From contig NC_134397.1 of the NCBI RefSeq assembly GCF_050003625.1, positions 222,084,537-222,148,536 on the forward strand: DNA of 64,000 bases, read 5' to 3'. The notes beneath the pieces are model-generated. The model made no database searches. It was given only the letters and a program-made list of their open reading frames with translations, and was not told the origin of the DNA. Shown in pieces: positions 1 through 11,064 of this stretch; within the stretch, counting starts at the first letter, position 1; each line of letters begins with the position of its first letter. Source of the DNA: Haematobia irritans (Eukaryota > Arthropoda > Insecta > Diptera > Muscidae). The translations under genes and the position numbers were made by a program.

Positions 1-300
1 AGCACGCATATCATAGACATTGGCTTTTAAAAATACTTACTCTCGGTCAGCATTGGTTTTAATACCTTAAGCCGTTTATCAACACACACACGTATGTATG
101 TGAAAGACCTCTCACACACGTGCGACTCCACACACATTTTCATTGAATTTATTACACATATGAGTGTGTGTGTACGTGTAAAAGCTTTTAATGCTAGCCA
201 AGAATATGCTTAATGGTGAGGGTCTGTAGATTTTTTCATACTTTTTCGTTTTTAGTTCCTATTAATAAACATCACCATTTGGTTGCCTTTTTAGTGATGG
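1..300. other. Non-coding DNA with degenerate CA/TG microsatellite
   Basis: No credible gene. Positions about 82-176 are a degenerate dinucleotide region rich in CACACA and GTGTGT, of the kind common in fly introns and intergenic DNA. The rest is AT-rich unique-looking sequence that ends where a CACTG-ended repeat begins. Confidence 0.6.
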
Positions 301-657
301 TACACTGAAAAAAAGCATGCCCGGTTTCAAATATTTTGTCTTTACTTTAAAAATGTTGGTATTGATTCCGAGCCAAAGAAGCCAAAGAAGAATACAAGTA
401 AGGATATTTTTAAGACACAATTCGCTTTTAAATTTAATTTTTTTAATTTTTCGATTTTTCAGCTTTCATGCTTTCAAGTCCTTTAAAAACGAATTAACGA
501 CAACTTTATTTTCCAAATTAAGACTCGACTTCCAGTAGAAATAATGCTATGTTTCAAGTATAAAACGTCTTTAAAATAAAGTGTTGAAAAATATGTCCTA
601 TATTTGAACGATTTTTTGCTTTGTAGCAAGATGCAAAAGGACAACAAATTTAAAGAT
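301..657 (+). repeat. CACTG-ended interspersed repeat, copy a (right-truncated)
   Basis: Starts TACACTGAAAAAAAGCATGC and matches, in order, the copies at 3630, 43824 and 45993. Shared landmarks are the blocks around TGATTCCGAGCCAAAGAAG, TTTCAGCTTT, CGACTTCCAGTAGAAA and GAACGATTTTTTGCTTTGTAG. It breaks off at about 657, where a truncated DD37E transposon begins; the junction shares AATT. The 73-codon open frame inside is not conserved and is not a gene. Confidence 0.75.
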
Positions 658-1830
658 AATTAGTATAAAATTCAGGAAAAATATTCAGTTAGGCTTTCGC
701 TTTTCCAAATCCGAATTGCCGGGCCTCACGCTTGACACCTGCCATCAGATTTTGTACAGCCACCTTGTCCACCTTCTTCGCCGCAGAAAGCCAGTTTGCC
801 TTGAACTGCTGGTCGTCCTTAGCAGTTTTTTTGGTCTTCTTTAGGTTCCGCTTGACAATAGCCCAGTATTTCTCAATTGGGCGGAGCTCTGGCGTGTTGG
901 GAGGGTTCTTGTCCTTGGGAACCACCTGCACGTTGTTGGCGGCGTACCACTCCATGGCCTTTTTACCGTAATGGCAAGATGCCAAATCCGGCCAAAATAG
1001 TACGGAACAACCGTGTTTCTTCAGGAAAGGCAGCAGACGTTTATTCAAACACTCTTTCACGTAAATTTCTTGGTTGACAGTCCCGGAAGCTATGAAAATG
1101 CTGCTTTTCAAGCCACAAGTACAGATGGCTTGCCAAACCAGATATTTCTTTGCGAACTTTGACAGTGTTATGTGCTTGAAAATATCTGCTACCTTTCCCC
1201 TTCCTTTTGCCGTATAAAACTCCTGTCCCGGAAGCTGTTTGTAGTCGGCTTTGACGTAGGTTTCGTCGTCCATTACCACGCAGTCAAACTTCGTCAGCAT
1301 CGTCCTGTACAGCCTCCGTGATCGCGCTTTGGCCGTCGTATTTTGTTTATCATCGCGATTTAGAGTCACTACCTTCTTGTAAGTCGATAGTCCGGCTCGT
1401 TTTTTGGCTCGATGCACGGTTGTAGACGATACACCCAGCTTATTTGCGGCATCTCGGAGAGAGAGGTTAGGGTTTCGCTTGAAACTACCGGCAACTCTCT
1501 TTGTCGTCCCAGCGGCTTCCGGTTTTCGATTTCCCCCCCATCCAGACTTCCTGGCTGTCGTCTAACGTTCCCCAAAAACTTTAATTACATTTGTAACGGT
1601 TGATTTGGCAACTTTTAGCGATTTTGCCAGCTTTGCGTGCGAGTAGCTTGGATTTTCGCGATGCGCGAGCAAAATTTTGACAACTGAAGAGTGAGTTCCA
1701 AAATCAAAATAGGAGCAACCGTCTACACACACACACACCTTCAAAATGAGGTATGTTCAGGTTTTTTAAATGCAAAATTGAAAGAAATACGTCAAGTTTA
1801 TATTGACCAAATTTTGACCGTATCACCCTT
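658..1830 (-). mobile_element. DD37E Tc1/mariner transposon copy 1, left end missing
   Basis: Same element as 11516-12761 and 30183-31319. The right inverted-repeat end, finishing GTATCACCCTT at 1830, is present and followed by TA. The left inverted repeat is absent: the sequence jumps from the CACTG-ended repeat directly into the transposase 3' flank. The right neighbour is a mini-me-like fragment, so the element has lost one end by deletion or rearrangement. Confidence 0.88.
689..1681 (-). pseudogene. DD37E (ITmD37E-type) transposase, broken copy 1
   Basis: Cut-and-paste transposase pseudogene. The open part (689-1417) holds the whole catalytic half: the first Asp in MDDETYVKAD, the second in WPDLASCHY, and the Glu in ELRPIEKYW. 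Exactly 37 residues separate the second Asp from the Glu, which places it in the DD37E clade of the IS630-Tc1-mariner superfamily known from mosquitoes. The N-terminal helix-turn-helix half lies in other frames. The start codon has been deleted: compared with the copy at 12.6 kb, the bases between two ATTTTGA direct repeats are gone. It is not functional. Confidence 0.88.
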
Positions 1831-2014
1831 TATATATAGCCGATCCCCAATCACATAAAAATTGGTCCATATCGGTTCATAATTATATATAGCCCCATAT
1901 AAATCTATCCCTAAATTTGACCTCAGGAGCATCTTGGCGGAGCAAAATTCACCCGATCCGGTTGAAAATTGGTTCGTGGTGCTAATATATGGTCTCTACC
2001 ATATGTTAGCACTA
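1831..2014 (+). repeat. Mini-me/DINE-like fragment
   Basis: Matches units of the 31.3-32.9 kb repeat: TATATAGCC followed by GATCCCCAATCACA, and ATTGGTCCATATCGGTTCAT. It adjoins the right end of DD37E copy 1 and runs into the 29-bp array at about 2015. The matching tail of the same repeat type lies beyond the array at 2936-3150. Confidence 0.7.
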
Positions 2015-2922
2015 ACATTTTATTTCTATAGAAAATTTTGTCAACATTTTATTTCTATAGAAAATTTTGTCAAAATTTCATTTCTAAGAAAATTTTGTCA
2101 AAATTTAATATCTAATTATACAAAATTTTGTCAAAATTTCATTTCTAAGAAAATTTTGTCAAAATTTAATATCTATATAAAATTTTGTCAAAATTTTATT
2201 TCTATAGAAAATTTTGCTAAAATTTTATATATATAGAAAATGTTGTCAAAATTTTATTTCTATAGAAAATTTTGCCAAGACTTTATTTCTATAGAAAATT
2301 TTGTCAAAATTTTATTTCTATAGAAAATTTTGTCTAAATTTTATTTCTATAGAAAATTTGTAAAAATTGTATTTCTGTAGAAAATTTTGTCAAAATTTTA
2401 TTTCTATAGAAAATTTTGTCAAAATATAATTTCTATAGAAAATTTTGTCAAAATTTTATTTCTATAGAAAATTTTGTCAATATTTTATTTCTATAGGAAA
2501 CTTGTTCAAAATTGTATTTCTATAGGAAACTTTGTCAAAATTTTATTTCTATAGAAAATTTTGTCAAAATGTTATTTCTATAGAAAATTTTGTCAAAATT
2601 TTATATCAATAGAAAATTTTGTCAAAATTTTATTTCTATAGAAAATTTTGTCTAAATATAATTTCTAAAGAAAATATTGTCAAAATTATATTTCTATAGA
2701 AAATTTTGTCAAAATTTTATATCAATATAGAATTTTGTCAAAATTTTATTTCTATAGAAAATTTTGTCAATATTTTATTTCTATAGAAAATTTTGTCAAT
2801 ATTTTCTTTCTATAGGAAACTTTTTTAAATTTGTATTTCTATAGGAAACTTTGTCAAGATTTTATTTCTATAGAAAATTTTATCAAAATTTTATTTCTAT
2901 AGAAAATTTTGTCAAACAAATT
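2015..2922 (+). repeat. 29-bp tandem array, forward, type 1
   Basis: About 30 copies of a 29-bp unit. The unit is a 12-bp palindrome TTTCTATAGAAA followed by a 17-base linker ATTTTGTCAAAATTTTA. Units differ by point changes and small indels. The array separates a mini-me-like fragment on the left from a mini-me-like tail on the right, as if it sits inside that repeat. Open frames within it are artefacts. Confidence 0.9.
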
Positions 2923-2935
2923 ATATACGTATTTA

Positions 2936-3200
2936 ATCGGCCTTTTTTAATATATACCCCGTACGGACTAACTTACAATTTAGAAGAAGGTGTTAAGAAG
3001 TTTTAAGATACCTTGTCATCGGCAAGTGTTACCGCAACCCAAGTAATTCGATTGTGGATGACAGTCTTTAGTAGAGGATTCTATGCAATCCATGGTGGAG
3101 GGTACATAAGATTCGGCCTGGACGAACTTACGGCCATATATACTTGTTTAATATACAACCAGTATTTTTTTCAAAAAAAAAAAAAAAAAAAAAAACATAG
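2936..3200 (+). repeat. Mini-me-like 3' tail plus poly(A) tract
   Basis: Contains GTAATTCGATTGTG, CAATCCATGGTGGAGGGTAC, GATTCGGCCTGG and ACTTACGGCCATATATACTT, the same tail seen at 34147-34271 and, reverse-complemented, at 19209. A run of more than 20 A follows at about 3174-3196. Confidence 0.7.
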
Positions 3201-3285
3201 GTTTTGTAAAAAAATGTGGTATGCATGGTATTTTGTGGTATTTTGTTTTCGGAGGAATCGGCGATCTTGTGCATTTAAGGGTTAA

Positions 3286-3425
3286 TATCACGTTCATATT
3301 TTTTCAGTGTAGAAATTGTCTTCAAAATTTTATTTCTATAGAAATTGAAGTATCTCTTAAGAATTCTACCAAACTGTAAAAATCGACCTGTTTTGGTAGA
3401 ATTCGACCAACTGTGCAACCGTGCT
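3286..3425 (+). repeat. MITE end, one 29-bp unit and palindrome-bearing terminal module
   Basis: ATATCACGTTCATATTTTTT followed by CAGTGT is the terminus seen at the foldback element ending 34613. A single 29-bp-type unit then leads into the terminal module (3321-3423): AAGTATCTCTTAAGAATTCT, TGGTAGAATTCGACCA, and a close at CAACCGTG. The same module follows arrays at 27708, 28306 and 40112. Confidence 0.65.
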
Positions 3426-3629
3426 GAAGAAGATTGGGATCGAAATTATTAATTAGGATATTAATTAAAGATTTTGAAAAAATAATTTTTCCTATATCGA
3501 TAGAAAAATTTAAAATGCGGGGATTTTGTGAAAAATGTCAATGTATACACTTCGTGGGATAGGGTAACCCTAGTGTTGCAATCTGCCAACTGATAGCTCT
3601 ATCGTAAAGCTTTGAGATTTTTGACGCTA
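3426..3629. other. Non-repetitive AT-rich spacer
   Basis: I see no gene, no tandem structure and no match to the other repeat families of the window. Confidence 0.4.
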
Positions 3630-3866
3630 TACACTGAAAAAAGCATGCCCCGTTTCAAAGATTTTGTCTTTACACTAATGATTTTGGTATTAATTCCGAG
3701 CCAAAGAAACGGATAATTTATGTAAGGATACATTTAAGACATAATTCTATTTTAAATTAGGGTCTCGCGTACTTGATACTAGGAAACAAATTTTAATTTA
3801 TTGTTTTTTTTTTCAGCTTTTACCCTTACGTGCTTTCTAAGTCCTTTAAAAATGTGTTAACGACAA
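3630..3866 (+). repeat. CACTG-ended interspersed repeat, copy b (truncated)
   Basis: Begins ACACTGAAAAAAGCATGCCC and follows copies a, c and d through ATTCCGAGCCAAAGAAACGG and TTTTTCAGCTTTT to about TTAACGACAAC, then diverges. It is a partial copy with several private substitutions. Confidence 0.75.
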
Positions 3867-4724
3867 CGGCCAAAACAAGTCCAATTTTTAGCACTCATAA
3901 TATCGATGTGGTGGGTCATGAGTAACCTACTCTGAACTGCAAATTTCAAGCAAATGTCAATCTTTGATACATTTTGTGTCAATTTTTAGAAATCTAAGCC
4001 CTAATGCATAGAACAATTTGATGATATTCAGCTATTAAACATTTTATAAAATTAAAAATTCAAAAAAAAAAAATAATCTACCTAAGGAATTTATGAATTA
4101 AATTAAATTTTTCGAAATTGTAAGGGTGGAAACAATATAAAATCCTAACTCCAATTGCATGTTACGAAAAATTCATCTCCATTATTTTGACCAACAAAGA
4201 ACCAGGCATATACTACATTTCCGCAAATTCCCACAATGTTAACTTTTGGAAATCATTGTCATTATATTTTAGTCCCACCAATGACACCAAGTGACTGTAT
4301 GTCCTCTAGCGGAAACGGATATATCACACGCCAGAGACACAAAACGTAATGTCTACTTAAACTTAAGTGCTGTAGAGAGAAGTTTTGGTGTTTCCATCTC
4401 CATATATTCCAAAGTAAAATACTTTTGTGACAGAAGAAATATTTTATTCTGTTTTCTTGATGGTATGGTGGAGTCGTGTTGTTTGGTTTTTACGACACTA
4501 TTGTTTTTGCTGAGTTGCAGAAATTCGGATTTGTGCTGTTTTTTTGGAAATCCCTTTTTCTTTTCCTATTGGTAGTGCTAACAACGTGTAGGGAACGGTG
4601 AAAAAAACAAAACAAAAATAACTTTAAAAAGTATGATGGTCCTGGAAAATTATTCTTCTTATTCTTCTTTTACAATTCCAAAATTGGGAAAAACTAAATG
4701 TTGGTGTTATTTTGTATAGAAATA
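3867..4724. other. Unassigned spacer
   Basis: No recognised gene or repeat. A 94-codon open frame at 4291-4575 is Cys/Phe-rich, starts in low-complexity surroundings, and shows no domain I recognise, so I treat it as chance. From 4720 the sequence passes into the reverse 29-bp array. Confidence 0.4.
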
Positions 4725-6706
4725 AGTTTTCTAGAAAAATAAAATTTTCTATAAAAATAAAATTTCAACCAAATTTTCTACAAAAATACTAGTTCTACGA
4801 AATTTTCTATAAAAATAAAATCTAGATGAAATTTTCTATAGAAACAAAATATACAAACAAGTTTTCTATAAAAAAAATTTCAACGAAATTTTCTATAGCA
4901 ATAAAATTTCGACGAAATTTTCTATAGAAATAAAATTTTGACGAAATTTTCTATAGCAAAAAAATTTCGACAAAATTTTGTATAGCCAAAAAATTTTGAC
5001 AAAATTTTTATAGCAAAAAAAAAAAATCGGCAAATGTTTCTATAATAAAAACTTCGACAAAATTTCCTAAGCAACAAATTTTAACGATTTTTTCTATAGC
5101 AAAAAATTTCGACGAATTTTTCTTTAGGAAAAAATTTCGACCAAATTTTCCATAGAAATACAATTTCAACCAAATTTCCTACATCAACAAAATTTCGACA
5201 AAGTAAAAATACTATCTCGACGAAATTTTCTATAAAAATAATATTGTAATGAAATTTTCTACAGAAAAAGAATTTTGTTTAAATTTTCTATAGAAAAACA
5301 ATTTCATCCAAATTTTCTATAGCAAAAAAATTGCAAGGAAATTTTCTCTAGGAAAATAAATTGAGATGCAAAGAAAAAATTGACAAAATTTTCTATAAAA
5401 ATAAAATTTCGACAAAATTTACTATGAAACTAAAATTTCGACGAAATTTACTATGAAACTAAAATTTCGACGAAATTTTCTACAAAAATTGGCGAAATTT
5501 TCTAAAGAAAAAATGTTGACGAAATTTTCTATAGCTAAAAAATTTGACGACAATTTCTAAAGCAAAACATTTTGACGAAATTTTCTATAGAAATTAAATG
5601 TGCATAACTCTCTATAGAAATAATGTCTACATGAAATTTTCTATAGAAATAAAACTAAAATGTCTATAAAAATAAACTTTCGACGAAATTTACTATGAAA
5701 CTAAAATTTCGACGAAATTTTCTACAAAAATAAAATTTTTTTTACAAAAATAAAATGTTGACGAAATTTTCTATAGCTAAAAAAATTGACGACAATTTCT
5801 AAAGCAAAACATTTTGACGAAATTTTCTATAGAAATTAAATGTGCATAGTTTTCTATAGAAATAATGTCTACATGAAATTTTTTATAGAAATAAAATTTC
5901 GACGAAATTATCTAAAAAAATTCTATCAAAATAAAATTTCGACGAAATTTTCTATCAAAATAAATTTTTGACAAATTTTCTATAAAAATAAAATTTCGAC
6001 GATATTGTCTATATATAATAAATTCCCATGACATTGTCTATAGAAATAAAATTTCCATGAATTTTTTTTATAGAAATAAAATTTCGACGATATTGTCTAT
6101 AGAAAACAAATTTCCATGATATTTTTTATAGAAATGAAATTTTGACGAAATTTTCTATAGAAATAAAATTTTGACGAAATTTTCTATAGAAATAAAATTT
6201 TGCCAAAATTTTCTATAGAAATAAAATTTAGACAAAATTTTCTATAGAAATAAAATTTTGACGAAATTTTCTATGGCAATAAAATTTCGATGAAATTTTT
6301 TTATAGAAATCAAATTTCGTTGAAATAAAATTTTGACGAAGTTTTCTATAGCAATAAAATTTCGATGACATTTTTAGGAAAAACAAAATTTCGACAAATT
6401 TTTCTTTAAAAATAATATTGTAGTGGAATTTTCTACAGAAAAAGAATTTCGTTTAAATTTTCTATAGAAATAAAATTTCATCCAAATTTTCTATAGCAAA
6501 AAAATTGCAAGGATGAAATTTTCTAAAGCAAAGAAAAAATTGACATAATTTTCTATAAAAATAAAATTTCGACGAAATTCACTATGAAACTAAAATTTCG
6601 ACGAAGTTTTCTACAAAAACTGGCGAAATTTTCTAAAGAAAAAATGTTGACGAAATATTCTTTGGCTAAAAAATTTGACAATTTCTAAAGCAAGACATTT
6701 TGACGA
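4725..6706 (-). repeat. 29-bp tandem array, reverse, type 2 (part 1)
   Basis: Units read AAATTTTCTATAGAAAT, then AAAATTTCGACG: 29 bases, the reverse complement of the forward unit but with a CGACGA variant in the linker. Longer duplications are visible: an ATATTGTA-containing block recurs about 1,174 bp apart (5241 and 6415), and a TTGACGACAATTTC block about 242 bp apart. The array is interrupted at 6706 by the mag-like retrotransposon and resumes at 11197. Confidence 0.9.
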
Positions 6707-6838
6707 TGTTATGTATGTATGTTTATAAGTTACGCTTCAAGCATAAGAGTTATGTTAAGGTATAGTACTCTATGATAATAATAAAGAGAGTCAGTCTTGA
6801 ATCAACCGCTAACCGTGCTGTTTCAATCGGACTTATCA
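6707..6838 (+). repeat. Left LTR of mag-like element (132 bp)
   Basis: Begins TGTTATGTATGTATG and ends GGACTTATCA, the usual TG...CA borders. It holds an AATAAA polyadenylation signal at 6780-6785 and matches the right LTR base for base by eye. Confidence 0.95.
6780..6785 (+). promoter_or_regulatory. AATAAA polyadenylation signal in LTR
   Basis: AATAAA inside the left LTR. Its copy in the right LTR would serve 3' end formation of the genomic RNA. Confidence 0.55.
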
Positions 6839-6839
6839 T

Positions 6840-6858
6840 TGGCGACGAAGAAAAAACG
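6840..6858 (+). other. Primer-binding site, tRNA-Ser-like
   Basis: One base after the LTR the sequence reads TGGCGACGAAGAAAAAACG. The first nine bases, TGGCGACGA, fit the complement of the 3' end of an insect tRNA-Ser(GCU) as I recall it; the match then fades. The site and its spacing are seen; the tRNA identity is inferred. Confidence 0.6.
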
Positions 6859-6889
6859 ATTCCACGTGTGCAAAACTATATTAACAACA

Positions 6890-9800
6890 ATGACATTTTT
6901 TGGCCAAATTGAGTATTTTAATATTGGGGAAGATTTCGATTGTTACATCGATCGCATGGCCCATTTATTAAAATTGAACAAGGTGACAGATAACGCCTGC
7001 AAAGTGTCTTTTCTGATTAGCACGGGAGGTGCCGATTTATATAAAATTATTAAAACACTGGCGGCACCAAAAGTTCCTGAGCAGTTTTTGTATGAAGAGT
7101 TAGTAGAAAAGCTCCGAAAGCATTTTCTGCGTAAAACAAATGTGACAGCAGAACGCTTTAAATTTCTAAACAGGAATCAACTTCCTGAGGAAACTATTCA
7201 AGAATACATAATCACAATTAAAGGTCTAGCAACAACTTGTTGCTACGGCAGTTTTCTTGAAGAGGCTTTAAAAGATCGTTTGCTAATGGGAATCCGCAAC
7301 AAGAATATTCAAGCGAAGTTGATTGACCTGTGTAAACCAACATTCGAAGCAACATGTGAAGCCGCCTTAAATATGGAAATGCTAGAAATAGAGGTCAGAA
7401 ATATGGGAAATGAAGTGGAAGCAGTCTACATAAACAACGTTGGTGGCAAAAAGAATCGAGACGAAAAAATGGATGCATCAAATAGACGAAGATTGCAGTG
7501 CTATTTTTGTGGTCGGTTTGGTCATATTCAAAAGTTTTGTAATTTATATAAGAAAAACATATTTAGTGGTAAGCAAACGTCAAATAAGCATGTAGTTTAT
7601 AGAAACAGTGGTAATCGGAACAACGGTAGAGATTATATTAGTAATGTATATGATGAGTGTAGTGCGAATGAGAGGGATAACAACACTCAAGAATCAGTTT
7701 TGTGTAATATGAGTTCGGAATTAGGCTATTTAAATGTTCTGAGTGGAAATGATCCCGCTCTGATTGTTAGTGTTTTTTGTAATGACATTCTTCTCCGAAT
7801 GGAAATTGACACTGGTGCTTGTGCATCAGTAATATCTATGGATACATACAAATTATTGTTTTCGGAGTGGGAGTTGCACTCAACTAAGAGAGAATTAAAA
7901 GTAGTCTCTGGGGAGAATGTTAGTGTGGTGGGTTTCATTGTTGTTTCTGTGAGAACTGAAAACAAACAAATAGAAATCCCATTAGAACTTTTTATTATTA
8001 ATAGTTCTCGCAATTTTGTTCCTTTAATGGGTCGTTCATGGTTGGATAAATTGATTCCGGAATGGAGAAGTTCGTTTGGCTGTGGTGTAAACTCCATACA
8101 TTTTGGAGAGAATGAGAATATGACTTCACTTTTGAAAACATTCGATGGTGTTTTAAATACTAATTGTGGTGGTCCCATTAAACAGTTTAAAGCAGATATA
8201 GTGCTTAGAGAAAATGCAGTGCCTATTTTTTTTAAATCTTACACCGTCCCCTTTGGTCTTAGGGATAAAATTGAAGAGGAGCTTGATAGATTAAAGCGTG
8301 AAGATATTATATACCCTGTGAGGTACAGTAGGTGGGCATCGCCAATAGTAGCGGTACAGAAAACAAGCGGACAGATAAGAATATGTGTTGACTGTAAAGT
8401 TACGATAAATCGTTTTATTGATACGGACCACTATCCACTACCAAGGTGTGATGATATTTTTGCTCATCTTTCGGGTTGCATTTACTTTTGTGTTTTAGAT
8501 TTGGAGGGAGCATATCAACAGATAGAGGTTTCAGAGCAGTCCCAGGAATACCTAACTATAAACACACACAAGGGTTTGTTCCGCTATAGAAGATTGGTTT
8601 TTGGTGTTAAGAGCGCTCCTGCTATTTTCCAGTCTATTATGGATACCATTTTGCATGGAATTAATAAGACTCAATGTTATTTGGACGACATAATTGTAGG
8701 GGGATCATCTTATGAGGAATGTAAAGGAAATCTCGGTAAGGTGTTGATCAGACTCAAAGAGCACAATGTCAAAATTAATTTAAACAAGTGCCAGTTTTTC
8801 AAAAGGCAGATTGATTTCCTTGGGCATTCAATTTCAGAAGGGCGCATTTCTCCTGGCATTGGGAAGCTTGAAGCACTGTTGAATGCACCTAGGCCTGATA
8901 CGCTCACAAAGTTGCGTTCTTATTTGGGGTTTCTGAATTATTATACCCATTTTATTCCTAATTTATCCGCTGAATTGAGCCCTTTATATGAGTTGACTAG
9001 GAAGGGAAGAGAATTTAAATGGTCAAGGGAATGCGAAGAATGTTTCAATAGAAGTAAATACTTGCTTCAGAACAATAATGTTTTAGTTCTTTATGATGCG
9101 GAAAAACCTATAGTTATACAATGCGACGCTAGCCCCTATGGATTGGGAGCAGTTTTGTCGCATGTTATCGATGGTGTTAACAGACCAGTATTATTTGCTT
9201 CGAGCACATTAACAAAGGCAGAACAAAACTATTCCCAATTACATAGAGAGGCTTTGGCGATAATATTTGCAGTTAAGAAATTTCATAAATACATTTATGG
9301 AAGGCCGTTTGTTATACAAACGGACCATCAACCGCTCAGAGAAATATTTAACCCGACGAAGGCTACATCGGCAATAACCGTGGGCAGGTTGGTGAGATGG
9401 TCAGTTATATTAAGTATGTATGATTACAGAATTGAATACAAAAGATCTAGTATAATGACGAACGCTGATGGCCTTTCCCGCCTGCCCATAGGTGAGACAA
9501 CAGGTGAGGGTGAGGAATCGATAAATCTTATTGAGGACTTCCATGTTAATAACATACGAATAGATCGGGTTGAGTTGGAGACACGAAGAGATGAGATCTT
9601 GACAAATGTAAAGAGGATGCTACTGGATGGTTGGTTATTCCCAGTACCACTCTCTTTGAAATGCTTTTACAATAAGAGACATTCCCTAAGCATACATGAT
9701 GGATGTTTATGGTACGGTTATCGACTGATAATACCAACCATAATGAGATCGAATGTTTTGAGTACCATACATGAATCACATATTGGAATTGTGAAAACGA

Positions 9801-10834
9801 AATTAATTGCAAAGAGATATGTATGGTGGCCAGGCATAGACCGTGACATAGAAGAATATATTTCACAGTGTGACACATGTCAAGTTATGCTCTCAAAACC
9901 GATCTCATCTTCTGTTAGTAGTTGGCCCAAATCCACCCACTTTTTCGATAGAATTCACATGGATTTCTTTCATTTCAGAAACAAGAATTTTTTGTTAGTT
10001 GTGGATGCTTATAGCAAATGGTTGGATATAAAGGAAATGACTAGTACAAATTTGGAAAGTTTAGTGTCGAAATTGAGGGAAATTTTTGCATATTTTGGTT
10101 GCCCTCGAACTATAGTGTCGGACAACGGTCCCCCATTTAACTCTGAAGGTTTTATAAAATTTTGTTCAGATAATGACATCAAATGTTTAAAAAGTCCACC
10201 ATATCATCCTCAATCTAACGGCATTGCCGAAAGGTCGGTCCAAACTGTTAAGACTTATTTGAAGAAATATTGCATTGACCCAAAAACTTCTTCGCTACCT
10301 CTAAGCACAATTGTATCTAATTTTCTCTTAAAATACAGATCAACACCATCGACTGTAACCAAAGAAAGTCCTAATGATCTGATATTCTCATTTAAGAAGC
10401 ACGTAGTTCCATGGCCGGATTCCCGTGATCTCCAAAACACTAATTTGGTATCCAAAAGAAAATATGAAACAGACCTCAGTCAAGCAAGAGTCGACAATAA
10501 AAAAGACAAAATGTTACCTAAACTAAAAACTGGAGAACATGTTTATTATAAATTAAGTACTAACACTGACATCAAATGGGTTCCGGGGATTGTTGTTCGG
10601 AGTTTGGGAAAGGTCATGTACATTGTTAATGTTAATGGCTATCATCGCAGTGCACATATATCCCAACTTAGAAGAGCCAAACATAAGACAGTTCAATATG
10701 TTCCATTACACTGCGTAGACGAAGAGAGTGAGAATGAGAGAAAGAGAAAGCGATCAGAAGGGGACGATAGCGGGGTTATTCTTCGTAGGTCATCTCGACT
10801 AAAACAAAAGAGATGCGATTTGGAAGACGATTGA
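6890..10834 (+). CDS. Gag-Pol polyprotein of mag-like Ty3/gypsy element
   Basis: Polyprotein of 1,314 residues from the first ATG with good context (AACAACAATGAC); the frame is open further upstream into the LTR but without ATG. Order of parts, by residue: Gag with one zinc knuckle CX2CX4HX4C (204-217); aspartic protease IDTGA (Asp 307); reverse transcriptase with YLDDIIVGG (597-605); RNase H with CDAS (Asp 746) and TDHQP (Asp 812); integrase zinc finger His 961, His 964, Cys 994, Cys 997; integrase core Asp 1025, Asp 1078 and Glu 1114 (35 residues between the last two, so DD35E); then a GPY/F-like segment near 1229 and a basic tail. No frameshift separates gag from pol. No env, signal peptide or chromodomain is visible. 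All catalytic residues are present and no stop or frameshift interrupts it, so it could be functional. Confidence 0.95.
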   Translation: MTFFGQIEYFNIGEDFDCYIDRMAHLLKLNKVTDNACKVSFLISTGGADLYKIIKTLAAPKVPEQFLYEELVEKLRKHFLRKTNVTAERFKFLNRNQLPEETIQEYIITIKGLATTCCYGSFLEEALKDRLLMGIRNKNIQAKLIDLCKPTFEATCEAALNMEMLEIEVRNMGNEVEAVYINNVGGKKNRDEKMDASNRRRLQCYFCGRFGHIQKFCNLYKKNIFSGKQTSNKHVVYRNSGNRNNGRDYISNVYDECSANERDNNTQESVLCNMSSELGYLNVLSGNDPALIVSVFCNDILLRMEIDTGACASVISMDTYKLLFSEWELHSTKRELKVVSGENVSVVGFIVVSVRTENKQIEIPLELFIINSSRNFVPLMGRSWLDKLIPEWRSSFGCGVNSIHFGENENMTSLLKTFDGVLNTNCGGPIKQFKADIVLRENAVPIFFKSYTVPFGLRDKIEEELDRLKREDIIYPVRYSRWASPIVAVQKTSGQIRICVDCKVTINRFIDTDHYPLPRCDDIFAHLSGCIYFCVLDLEGAYQQIEVSEQSQEYLTINTHKGLFRYRRLVFGVKSAPAIFQSIMDTILHGINKTQCYLDDIIVGGSSYEECKGNLGKVLIRLKEHNVKINLNKCQFFKRQIDFLGHSISEGRISPGIGKLEALLNAPRPDTLTKLRSYLGFLNYYTHFIPNLSAELSPLYELTRKGREFKWSRECEECFNRSKYLLQNNNVLVLYDAEKPIVIQCDASPYGLGAVLSHVIDGVNRPVLFASSTLTKAEQNYSQLHREALAIIFAVKKFHKYIYGRPFVIQTDHQPLREIFNPTKATSAITVGRLVRWSVILSMYDYRIEYKRSSIMTNADGLSRLPIGETTGEGEESINLIEDFHVNNIRIDRVELETRRDEILTNVKRMLLDGWLFPVPLSLKCFYNKRHSLSIHDGCLWYGYRLIIPTIMRSNVLSTIHESHIGIVKTKLIAKRYVWWPGIDRDIEEYISQCDTCQVMLSKPISSSVSSWPKSTHFFDRIHMDFFHFRNKNFLLVVDAYSKWLDIKEMTSTNLESLVSKLREIFAYFGCPRTIVSDNGPPFNSEGFIKFCSDNDIKCLKSPPYHPQSNGIAERSVQTVKTYLKKYCIDPKTSSLPLSTIVSNFLLKYRSTPSTVTKESPNDLIFSFKKHVVPWPDSRDLQNTNLVSKRKYETDLSQARVDNKKDKMLPKLKTGEHVYYKLSTNTDIKWVPGIVVRSLGKVMYIVNVNGYHRSAHISQLRRAKHKTVQYVPLHCVDEESENERKRKRSEGDDSGVILRRSSRLKQKRCDLEDD

Positions 10835-11064
10835 TAGCATTCTTTATTTAACAATACCGTTTGTATTTATAGCTCTATTACATTCACTAAAATGAATATA
10901 ATGTGAGAAATTTATACTTTCAAATGTTATTATTATTATTGTTGTATCCGTTGTTAATTATATTATTGTTATCATCATATAGTTAAATGATTATTATTAT
11001 TATATAGTTGTAAATATGTTCTGTTTATATGTGTATATATACTTCAAAACTAAGTGGAAAGGAA
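10835..11064 (+). other. 3' untranslated region and polypurine tract of mag-like element
   Basis: Between the stop codon and the right LTR lies AT-rich sequence with TTATTATTATT microsatellites and no second frame. The last 11 bases, GTGGAAAGGAA (11054-11064), form the polypurine tract expected to prime plus-strand synthesis directly before the LTR. Confidence 0.8.

Noticed and set aside
2015..2236. Many 60-100 residue frames rich in FYRKFCQNFISIENFVKIL motifs across the arrays
   Set aside because: They are translations of the 29-bp tandem repeat (three units make 87 bp, 29 codons), not genes.
3174..3196. Poly(A) run as evidence of a LINE or processed pseudogene
   Set aside because: No reverse-transcriptase, exon-like sequence or target duplication is attached to it.
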